A model generated the notes under the pieces. The model was not told the origin of the DNA, made no database searches, and saw only the letters and a program-made list of their open reading frames with translations. Of a stretch of 64,000 bases of DNA, positions 26,636 through 64,000 are shown piece after piece (the stretch's first letter is position 1; each line of letters begins with the position of its first letter). Both the position numbers and the translations under genes were made by a program. This stretch comes from Seriola aureovittata. Its lineage: Eukaryota > Chordata > Actinopteri > Carangiformes > Carangidae. The stretch is taken from NCBI RefSeq assembly GCF_021018895.1, contig NC_079376.1, positions 10,655,001-10,719,000 of the forward strand. The letters are read 5' to 3'.

Positions 26636-27208
26636 TGGACACATTTAGACAAACATCACAGAGTTCAGCATTATTACACATTATGCTCAATCACAAATAC
26701 AGCAAGTGTAGGCATGTACATGTGTGCATATGAGCACTTACAGGTGATCACACAGTATAACTATGTGTATATGTTGACATTTAAAAAAAGAAAAAAGCAA
26801 CATGACAACCAAATGTGAACAAACATCACCTCATTAACATTCTGCTAAACACACCCACCCACATAAATCCATGCACAATGCAGATATAGTACATACTTAA
26901 CATATTCTCTGCACATACATGTGTTACCTCGCTCACATGAATACACGTAGGCTTGAATCAAGACAAACTAGCATTGTCTGTGCAGTGCTGCCGTCGTGCG
27001 CTGCATTATATGAAAAGATGTTCTCTGCCTCTTTAATTCTTGTATGATTCAGTCATTTTTAATGTATGGATTTTTCTGTTTGGAGGAGGCTGAGCTATTT
27101 AAAGAGCAGGGGTTGAATACACTGTGAATGTACAGCCAGCCTCTTTTTGAAGTTCATACGGTGCTGCGATGCACTGTGAGTCACACATGACAGTGCAGAC
27201 GGGGGTGG

Positions 27209-27257
27209 AGTGTGTGTGTGTGTGTGCGTGTGTGTGTGTGTGTGTGTATATGTGTGT
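27209..27257 (+). repeat. (TG)n microsatellite
   Basis: TG run with one GCG interruption. A (GATG/GATA)n stretch lies nearby at 27477-27510. Confidence 0.93.
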
Positions 27258-28089
27258 CCCCATTCGGGTTTTTCCTTTCATTTATCAGAAGATTTGCTTA
27301 TAGGTTCTTTTCTCTCTAGACTTTACAAGAATAAAACAGAAAACACCAGGTAGTTTTCACGAGAACAAACGCACCACAGATAGGAAGACCGTGACAAAAG
27401 CCACCTCTTCTCAAGGGTGATGTGGGCAAGTTAAGGGGATAAAAGGGGTTGCTGGGAGACAAATGCGGGAAAATGGGATGGATAGATGGATAGATGGATG
27501 GATTGATGAGAGAGAGGATTGCACCTCATGTTGATGTTTGCCTCATGCAAAGTCAGCTTCATCTGCAAGCTGGATCAAATGTAAAGGCACAACAACCCCA
27601 GAACAAAAGCTCCATTCAGTGTTAACACGCTGCTTCCCTTCCACACTATTCCACCATCAGACAGAGAAGAAGGTTGTGTGTTACATGCTATTTCACAGGC
27701 ACGGGACTCCATGCTTGACAAGCTCTGAATCAGACCATTACTCTTTGGTGTTCCTCCCTCACCGTTATGCTTACTTCCCCTATTCTTGCATTCCCCATTG
27801 CTATCGTTATCCTCTTTCTCCTTCCTTGTCTCCCATCCCTCACCTCCCTCCCTTTCTTCCCCTTTACATCCTCGTTCATGTCTGCTGGTAGCACAAGCCA
27901 ATTCCCGCCCTTCGCCTACTCATCTCCCCCTCCACCCCCCCACCCCCCCACCCCCCTGCCCTCCGAGCCCACTTCTCATCCATTTCCATGTGGCGACTTT
28001 TCATCAGTGAAGTGCCTTCCTGGCCCGACTACCCCCACCCCACCTACTCCCTCCGCCACTCACTGAATGGATGCAGCATTAAGGAGAGA

Positions 28090-28092
<3 letters not shown>

Positions 28093-28121
<29 letters not shown>
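28093..28121 (+). repeat. (GA)n microsatellite
   Basis: Perfect GA run in gene-free DNA; a similar one lies at 30341-30369. Confidence 0.93.
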
Positions 28122-28122
<1 letters not shown>

Positions 28123-28851
28123 CTGAAACCATCCTTCCTTCCTCCTACAAGCACCACCCCTTTGGCAGCCACAGAAGTGGTATGTTCCACAGCGAGGACT
28201 GCAGAAGTTGAGAGAGCACATTGTTTGTAATCTGGCATTGCAGGGGTCACTTCCTGACTCGTGTGTCCGTTCCCTGAGCCCCGCGCCGATCCCTTCTTTT
28301 CCCCCTCCTCCCTGTGTGTCCATCCATTGGCCAAGTAGCCTAGGGCTTCTGGACAAACCCTGTTCTTCCCCTTTTGTGTAGGAAAGCTTCAACATCTGAA
28401 AACAATCAAATAATCTGGGCACAATGCGTCTCTTCATGGAGGGGTGCTGGTGGTTCCCAGATGAGCGGGAGGATTAAGTGGAGGAGGCCATAGGGGAGAG
28501 AAAGAGAGGGACGGGGATGGGGTCTACACAGCTGAGGCGGAGGACGGGACGGGGGGGCTTATTGTTACTTGATTTTCATTGCAAAATGTGTGTATGTGTG
28601 TGTAGGCTGTTTAGAGTGATGGGATGTTTTGGGAACAGGGAAGATATCTGAATACTCTCCTAAAGGGTAACATGAGGAGTCAGGTCTGAGTCACAGTTTT
28701 GCACTCATTGATTCCATCTCCTTTAATGTGGAAAAGAAACATTACAGTGAAAACAACCAATTAATTGTCGTCTTTTCATCTTTGTCTCGTAGAAGAAAAA
28801 AAACCCATTAATGTCTTTTAATAACCACTAAATGTCTTTGGTGTGTTACTT

Positions 28852-29290
28852 AAAGGAATAGTTAGACATATTGGAAAATACACTTATTTGCTTTCTTGTT
28901 GAGAGTTAAATGAGAAGTTCCGAACTACTCTCATGTTTGTATGGTAAATATGAAGTCACCCAGGGCAGCCTGTTAACTGAGCTTAACACAGACCCTGGAA
29001 ACTAAAAGCTAGCTTGGCCCTGTCAAAAGATAACAAAATCCACCAATCAGCACCTTTGTTTAATCTGCACAAAAACTTTAGTGTATAAACATCACAATGT
29101 GGTTTTATGGGGGGTTATGTCCTGCACAATTTTTTGTCAGGGCTAGCTGTTTCCCCCTGTTTCCACTCTTTGTGCTAAGCTAGCTAGCTAACTGGCTGCT
29201 GGTGGTTGCTTCGTGTATGCCATAAAGTCAAGACAGTAGTACTAATCTTCTCATTTAAGTTTCAGCAAGAAAAAAAAAAATGTTTAAGTT
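28852..29290 (+). mobile_element. Dispersed teleost repeat, copy A
   Basis: It starts AAAGGAATAGTTAGACATAT and continues with CTTATTTGCTTTCTTG, CTCATGTTTGTATGGTAAAT, GTGGTTTTATGGGGGGTTAT and GCTAGCTGTTTCCCCCTG. The two ends are inverted relatives: TTGAGAGTTAAATGAGAAG at the left and CTTCTCATTTAAG at about 29247-29259. I recognise it as a very abundant perciform interspersed element; its superfamily is not clear to me. It is non-coding. Confidence 0.8.
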
Positions 29291-30333
29291 CATTGCAATA
29301 AAAACAAACACGAGATTGCGATAATAGAAAGGATCTGTTTCTTTCCTCTCCTGTCTTCTATATGTAAATGTACACAAACGCTTGCACATGCATGCGGGTG
29401 CCCATACACGCACACACATTCACTGAAACTTTTTCTTCACTGTGTCTCTCATACTGTTCCTTCTCATCCCCATGAGAATGGTAAATAGTCATCTGTAACT
29501 TCCCCTCCAACATATTCATTAATCCCTTCTATCCTGTGGGGCTGGATGATGATTACAGGGAAGCCAACTGAAGCCGCCCAAATAAACACCCCTCAGGCAC
29601 CAACAAAGGCCTGTCCACCTCACCCTAAACACAGCTTCCCCAGCTAGATCAGGTTTCAATCAAGCCCACGCACAACACACAAACAATACGAAGAAACAGA
29701 GTCTCGAGCACTGAAAAACCTAACTGCGACTGAAACCAATTTGGTTTCCCATTTTTGCAGTTGAGACGTCAGAGATCTTAAACGCTAACTGCAATCAAGC
29801 CTACTTCTAAACATAACAGCGAATCGAAAGTAAAGTGAATGACTGTCTTAGCCTCAATACATGTAATATCTAATAAGTTAAAAGATATTCAACATACAGT
29901 ATACAACAAAATCTTTATTTAAAGTACAGTACTACACATTTGATTTCTGTTAATTCTAAGCATAAGCATAGCATTTAACTTATTTCCTTGTACAACAACC
30001 TCCAGTGTGGTTTTTGGATGCTCGCATAGTTCACATTCTGGCCATTTACAGAACATAGACAATTCCAGAGATGTGCTTCTCTCAAGGGCTTTGCAGCCAT
30101 ATTGACCTTCCATCTGAATCAACATCCTTGTGCATGGTCACAAGACCGGCTCTTTAAGGTTGACACACTTTACTCATCTAGTTAACCACATCCATCTATC
30201 TTCTAAGACACTCTTGAAACAACATTTTGAAAAAGAAAATCCCCTCTGTCAGTATTCCGAGGACGGTTCAGCAATATAATAAATGTTTGCATCTTTAATT
30301 CCACGCTGGTCATATGCATATACACACACAGTC

Positions 30334-30334
<1 letters not shown>

Positions 30335-30369
<35 letters not shown>
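30335..30369 (+). repeat. (GA)n microsatellite
   Basis: GA run with one GACA interruption near its start. Confidence 0.93.
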
Positions 30370-30372
<3 letters not shown>

Positions 30373-32929
30373 ACAGCACATAGTCAAACATGCCTGAAGG
30401 CCCTCACACTTCCTTCCCCTCCAGCCACTACACCTTTTCTACTCGCCACCCTGCAATTAGCGTGCCTAAAAGTTGCAGGCTTCCAAGGCCAGGCCCACAC
30501 TAATCATAGGTATGCATTGTTGTGTTCAGCTGCCAGGCCTTTAAAAATCAGCACCTCTTGTTTAAGCCACACCTCTTGGTCCAGATTGCCAAAAGTCCAC
30601 TGGCATTGTCCAATGTGTCTCACAGCTAACCTGGAGAGGAACCTGTCTGGAAGCCCTACAGGTGTGTTTTTAGGAATGGAGAGAGGTAACATTTTACCGC
30701 AGTGAAAACCCCAAGTGCACACATCAACAAAAATCGCAGGAACTTTGGATAAAGTAACTAACCGAGACAAGGAAAGGAGGTACACCAAATATAAGGCAGA
30801 GGATCCTCAGATTAGATCAAGATCAGTTCAGATAACTCATCAGCCATCTCTGGTCTTTCTCAATGGATGAGATCTCTGCAGACTGTATGGCAGCAACTAC
30901 GCAGACACACAACTTCCTTTCCATAGTTGCTGTACAAAGAAAGGCCTTCACTTCTCCTCTCTTGTGACCAGAGGCTGCCTGTGCTGCTGGGAGCTGGTGA
31001 TCACATCACCTGTGTTTTGAGGTCGTCATCTGATTCTAGTCATCATGGTCCATTATGAATCTTCCATACTACTGTATCTTGAATAAAAGCGGCCATGGAG
31101 AAATGTTTACTTTATCGTGAGCTACATAAGTTTATCCCTCATCATGGTGAGGGACCGTCAAGTCAATGAATTTTCTATGTTGAAATATATCATACCCCAT
31201 TCTGTCATGTACATATGTTTGTTTGTGAATTAAAAAATTTGCCAGTTCATCACATTCTGTTTATTATCTGCAAACAGCCACTCAAAATAAGTGTCACTGT
31301 CAGTTCCAAACCTATACAGGTCTACACTGACAAATTACGATTCATGTCAAAGTCACACATAAGCTTTAATTTATGTATTTCCAAGTCCTAATTCAGAAAT
31401 TAAAGGTCTCAAGTTCATAAATATAATAACTAGTCAAATCCAATAATAAGCTGAATAAGTTTGTAAAATGAGTGTAAGTGCTAAAATATTCACTAAAAAA
31501 TTAAGAAATATGGCCGGACACAAATCACATCAAACTATGACCTGCAAATCATCTCAACCATCTTCCTGAAAGTTGATCAATGTTATATTTGTGTTGGACT
31601 CTGCTGAATGAGGTTAGTGTTGAGCTAAACGCGTCCTTTATTCTGAGGTTGCTTGTTGGCAATAAAAGAATGTTAGCTTGTTTACCATCCTAAAGAGAAT
31701 TGTGATGACCCTGATTGGACCAAGCAAGGGATGCCTCTGTTAGCTAAACATCCTGTTGCCTTGTGTGTGTTGTGTGCAGCGTGTGAAAAACACAGGAAAT
31801 GCACTAAGGCCATCCACATGAGAAAGAGAGAGAAAGAAGGCTGACTTCCTGAACTCTGAATACTCTAAAGGATACAAACATGCTAGTGGGAAAATTCATG
31901 GTCACTGCTTTTTCTGCTCTGTTTGAAACAAGGGACACTTTATTTGGGCTTCCAAGCTTGATCATGACAATTGTAACCCAATTCAAAAAACAAGGAAGTG
32001 AAGACAAGTGGTCACTTTTTGTAAAACTCCCCACTGAGACAGTCTTGTGTTATTTAATTACTCACTATGAGGCATTTTACAAATGCAAATGGTACATATA
32101 AATTAACACACATAACATTCATATCAAACAGACATCTGTATTTTTGGTAAGAACACAATACCAAGAGACAATTCATGTTTGCTCTCTGGCAGTCAGCAGG
32201 ATAGCGACACGCACTTTAGACAAAAAATCTATTCTATTCAAATACCAAAGGAAGTCAACAATATGTGTCAGGGGTACACATGTGAGAGTCCTGCATGCAT
32301 TGGCTATCTACACAGAGGGATATTTTATATGGCTGCAACATAAGGCTGTGGCACAAGCTGTATGAAAGCCAGAGAAATACAAAGAAACTTCTCACACAAC
32401 ATGCTGTCACTATGACAACCAGGCAGAATCATTTAGCCTGATCTCTTGCCATTCCACACAGCACAGAAATCCAATAGCATTTAAGTCTTACGCAACCAGG
32501 CCACCGAATCGCTCTGCAAGGCTTTTAACACATTTGCAAATAAGATTCATAGGTACATACATAGATTTTTCTGGCAACTTCTTTGGCTGTTTCATTTTGG
32601 AGGGGACTCCAGCTGCCCAGAGAGTGTCAGGGGGTGCAAGGTGGGGCAGCTTTAACTACATAACTGGAGCAACTTGCATGTCCTTTAGTCCTCTCTTCAA
32701 CCAAAATCGCTAGTGTTAGCTCAAAACCCCCGTTTGTGGCTTTGTGGTGAGGAAGGTTAATCTCATGTCTCCTTTTTTTTTTTTTTTTTTTTTTAATTTC
32801 CCATCATAGGCTATTGGATTACTAAAACTAGCCCTCAAAATAGATTACAGCTGTTTCAGAAAATATCCTAATTTTACGAATTGCCTTTTTTTTTTTTAAC
32901 CCTTTCACGTTACATTTTGGCTTAGGCGA

Positions 32930-32944
32930 ATGATAATAATAATA

Positions 32945-32984
<40 letters not shown>
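32930..32984 (+). repeat. (TAA)n trinucleotide repeat
   Basis: About 18 ATA/AAT units with one phase slip at 32945-32949. It lies just upstream of the SPRED CpG-rich promoter, with T-tracts at 32771-32794 and 32887-32897. Confidence 0.95.
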
Positions 32985-32985
<1 letters not shown>

Positions 32986-33099
32986 CAAAGGTTCTGCGAT
33001 AGAAATACTACATTGGCTTTAGCCACATAAATCATGAAGGGGATCTGATGTAATTCCACGTGCTACAGCAGTCATGCCTGTGTACATTTAAAGCATTTT

Positions 33100-34201
33100 C
33101 TCACAGTTTCACATCTAGACTTTAAAACGCGTTTCGGGGGCGGTCGATCACGGTAAAACTGCTTAATGAAAGAAAATAACAGAATTTGTTAATGGCAGAG
33201 TCTGTGTGTCAGCCCAAGTCCTTCCTCCAGATTATTTTCTACTTTGCGTGCTATCACACAGACGCTTCCCTCTTGTATCAATGCGTGATTGAAGGGAAAC
33301 TTCTTTTGGGAAGTGCGGGGACTACTTTAGTTCAACTTTGGAAAGAGAATCACTCAGAATTTACCGCATAGAGTCACGAGGGATCGCCTTTAGGTATAAC
33401 ATACGTTACTCCTTAACAGGATACAATAAATTGTGTGCTGGTTGACGGTATTTTATCGCAAGAGTGTTATGTTTTTACTACGTCGCGGAAGGATCTAATT
33501 TTCTCAAGCGAGGGTCGACACATCCGCCCAGTTTTCCGATGTTTCATTCCCCCCGAGTTGAAAATGGAGTTCGATTAAAGCAGATGTCCACCAACTTCTC
33601 AAGGAAATTTCAAGTCTAGATGTTTTTACTTAACGCGTCACTATTAATATAGAAAACAGTTGAACCTTTTTTTGGGCTTTGGATGCCTTTACTGCAAATT
33701 ACTCGGACACGTTGACGGAGCAACGTTGCACAGCGCTTTTTCAAGTGTTGTCCTGGACCTGAAGTTGGCGAATGGATGCTCGAAAGCCAGCCATAAATAA
33801 CCTGCCAAACGTTACAGTCTACAACAATTTCTGCTTTTTTTGAGGATCTATACGCATTTTTGCAAAGCGGGGATCTGTGTTTGTTGAAGAGGATGATGCC
33901 GATGGCCCATTTGTTGTGGTCGGATTTTACTTCCAGGGAGGATAAAATGAATCAACGGTTGTCATTCTTCCTCGCGATTTAACGTTAGTTCCAGCCAGCA
34001 AAGCTAACGTTAAGCTAGCTTCACTTGGGTTTTCACAGGGACGCTTAGTTAGGCATGCCCCATTGTACATCGTTTACTTACTATCCAAAATAGGGGTGAT
34101 TTCTATATGTGAAGGAAAATGGTGATATTTGTGGTATTTTATCCCGCCGTCACTGCGTCGTCGATGCTATTGCTAGGATTTGGATCCCCGTGAGGAAAAA
34201 A
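33100..34201 (+). promoter_or_regulatory. Putative CpG-rich SPRED promoter and 5' UTR
   Basis: CpG dinucleotides are visibly enriched compared with the AT-rich flanks. A GC box GGGGCGG lies at 33137-33143 and an ETS-type CGGAAGG at 33486-33492. I see no convincing TATA box. The transcription start cannot be placed by eye; the region simply lies directly upstream of the first coding exon. ETS control would make sense for a RAS-MAPK feedback inhibitor, but that is inference. Confidence 0.55.
34119..34193 (+). other. Upstream ORF of 24 codons in the SPRED 5' leader
   Basis: An ATG at 34119-34121 opens a frame that starts MVIFVVFYPAV and ends at TGA 34191-34193, only 8 nt before the main start codon. 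The -3 base is A and +4 is G, a reasonable context. A second minimal uORF, ATG directly followed by TGA, lies at 34107-34112. Both should be in the leader if transcription starts upstream of 34100, which is likely but unproven. Confidence 0.45.
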
Positions 34202-62459
<28,258 letters not shown>

Positions 62460-64000
62460 CCCGATGCCAGACTCTGGGACACCCTCAAAGCTAGCTAACA
62501 CAGGAAGTGGATAAAAGCGGAAAATTAAAAGCCGGCATCCTTTTTTCATTCCCCTCTCAGACGGGGTGATGTTGTTGATCCCCAGCTCTGAGGGCTTTTG
62601 GAGATTTCAGTTTGTGTTTGTCGCCGACAAGCAGCAGTGGAGGACAAACCATATGCTTTGTGGGGGCTCTGAGCATCAAGCTAAGTTCAGGAGCTTAATC
62701 TGAGGAGAAGAGGAGGAGGAAACGTCAAGATTAATAGACTCGGAGATGTTACTAAACACACCTGTTCTCACACACAGACACAGACACATACACACACAAA
62801 CACATACACACACACACCCACACCCACCTCTCTCTTACATTCACACTCATGCATTGACAAAGCCAGGCCACAAATGTCAGAACTCTACTACAAGTAATGT
62901 GTAACTTTATGAAGGAAAATTGTCTTTTGTACAGAGAGCGACAACATAATGACAAAAAAAGAAAACAAAACTATTCTGCGTTCAGAAAAATACTTGCTGT
63001 TTGAGTATGCTAAAAGGGATATGTTCTTGCTTTTTTGTGAATTTGCAGTTGGGTAACAGTGGCCTTTCCTTCATGGCTTAAGCATTTGCTGACAATGTAA
63101 TTACTAGACAGAGAAAAGTGCACTAGAAATGGTATTCCCCCCCACTGAGTAAAGGTAACCCTCTCAAATTGTGGTACATTAACCACCATATTTAGTGTAA
63201 TTTTAACATTTGAGAGATGTTCCTGTGGTGGATGTATGGCCAATTGATTTCCTTGTTTTCCTTTCCATCGAATGTTGAAAAAATCAAAGAGTAACTTGTT
63301 TCTGAAGGTACAGCTTGGCATAGCTTTTGACATTCATTTAGGAGATGTTAAAATGATTACCTTGCCTTTCCAAGGTGATTCGGACAATTTGATTGCATTC
63401 CAAAATAAAGGGATCGATTCCATGATCAGAAGGGAAAAAAATGGTAATGACTTTACCATGCTGAGTTCCCCAAAAATAGTTTTTCCACATCACAAAAATA
63501 GCATCAGAACCTCTTGAACCATTTAAATTGAAACCGATACGTGACAATTTCATTTACTCCAGTGAATTTCACTTTTAGTCCAGTTATTTACTGCTGTAGT
63601 GAAATTGTTGTTTTGTTTCCTCATTGTTATTTTCCTACTCATTTTACAATTATTTTTGAAACAAAGGCTGAAATGTTGCTCAACCAGCAAGTTTTGTTTT
63701 GGTGAGTACAGGGGTTACAGTGCTCCTTGGTTAAAATATGAGGCACTTAAATTAGGCTATTCTTTGATTGAGAAACCCTCAGATTTTGGAATTAGTCTGT
63801 ACATAAATTTAACTAATTTAACATCCAATTAGGCATGGGGGAAACCCCCCTGAAAGCACTGCTCTCCAAGCTTTGGTTGCAGCACCCTCTTCAAATTTCC
63901 ATGTTTGTCCCATGAATCGGTTTTTCCTCTTTTTTTTTTTTTTTTCTTTTTTTTTCCCCCATATCTCGTGCAAATGTAGTTTTATGTTGTTCTTCGGAAG
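62460..64000 (+). other. SPRED 3' UTR and downstream DNA
   Basis: Non-coding sequence follows the TGA. It has a CA-rich stretch at 62766-62824, a canonical AATAAA at 63404-63409, a Pumilio-type TGTACATA at 63798-63805, and T-rich tracts near 63931-63957. The true cleavage site cannot be chosen from sequence alone, and the UTR may run past the window. No other gene is seen. Confidence 0.6.
63404..63409 (+). terminator. Candidate polyadenylation signal AATAAA
   Basis: This canonical hexamer lies about 945 nt after the SPRED stop codon, within CCAAAATAAAGGG. It is the clearest signal in the window downstream of the gene. A clear GU-rich downstream element is not obvious, so use is uncertain. 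Confidence 0.4.

Larger units (their letters stand above)
24047..33099. other. Gene-free DNA upstream of the SPRED promoter
   Basis: No exon is recognisable. Candidate conserved blocks lie at about 25020-25160, 25480-25700, 26080-26180, 29500-29660 and 30440-30560. The rest is anonymous AT-rich DNA broken by microsatellites, a C-rich stretch at 27924-27960 and dispersed repeat copy A. Confidence 0.5.

Overview
The window is vertebrate nuclear DNA, most likely from a percomorph-type teleost fish. It has one multi-exon gene with GT-AG introns, long (TG)n/(CA)n/(CT)n microsatellites, and several dispersed repeats that I recognise as typical of teleost genomes: a TA-flanked palindromic MITE, a TTAA-flanked element, a hAT-like element, a Tc1-like transposase fossil and two further interspersed families. 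I see no prokaryotic operons, CRISPR arrays, tRNAs or rRNAs.

The single supportable gene is a SPRED-family member (Sprouty-related, EVH1-domain) on the + strand. It has six coding exons: 34202-34233, 46209-46479, 51537-51705, 55737-55783, 61441-61596 and 61761-62459. Joined, they give 1374 nt, or 457 residues plus a stop, and every junction phase agrees. The domain order is an EVH1 domain (split over exons 1-3), a short linker (exons 4-5), a c-KIT-binding domain (start of exon 6) and a C-terminal Cys-rich Sprouty (SPR) domain. The paralogue is ambiguous. The EVH1 stretch [14 protein letters not shown] is SPRED3-like; the linker motif and the HPxMWK and CGEAC stretches are SPRED1-like. I use spred3 as a provisional symbol. 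The product should be a membrane-associated inhibitor of RAS-RAF-MAPK signalling.

Layout: 1-33100 has no recognisable gene. It holds single-copy DNA with several stretches that look like conserved non-coding elements, plus mobile-element remnants at 14110-14352, 17504-18243, 19604-19874, 22940-24046 and 28852-29290. 33100-34201 is a CpG-rich promoter and 5' UTR with two upstream ORFs. 34234-46208 is a 12 kb first intron with candidate regulatory stretches. Introns 2-4 (46480-61440) are crowded with microsatellites and repeats. 62460-64000 is 3' UTR and downstream sequence.

The most interesting observations concern splicing and protein structure. An approximately 240-bp (TG)n tract abuts the exon-3 acceptor and leaves about 252 nt without a single adenine, so no ordinary branch point is available. 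A 42-residue Ser/Gly/Pro segment replaces an approximately 10-residue loop of the EVH1 domain. A 164-bp last intron with a poor donor would, if retained, give an EVH1-only protein. A KIT-binding domain with intact arginines accompanies a SPRED3-like EVH1 domain. I found no wholly new biological system; these are gene-level and repeat-level oddities.
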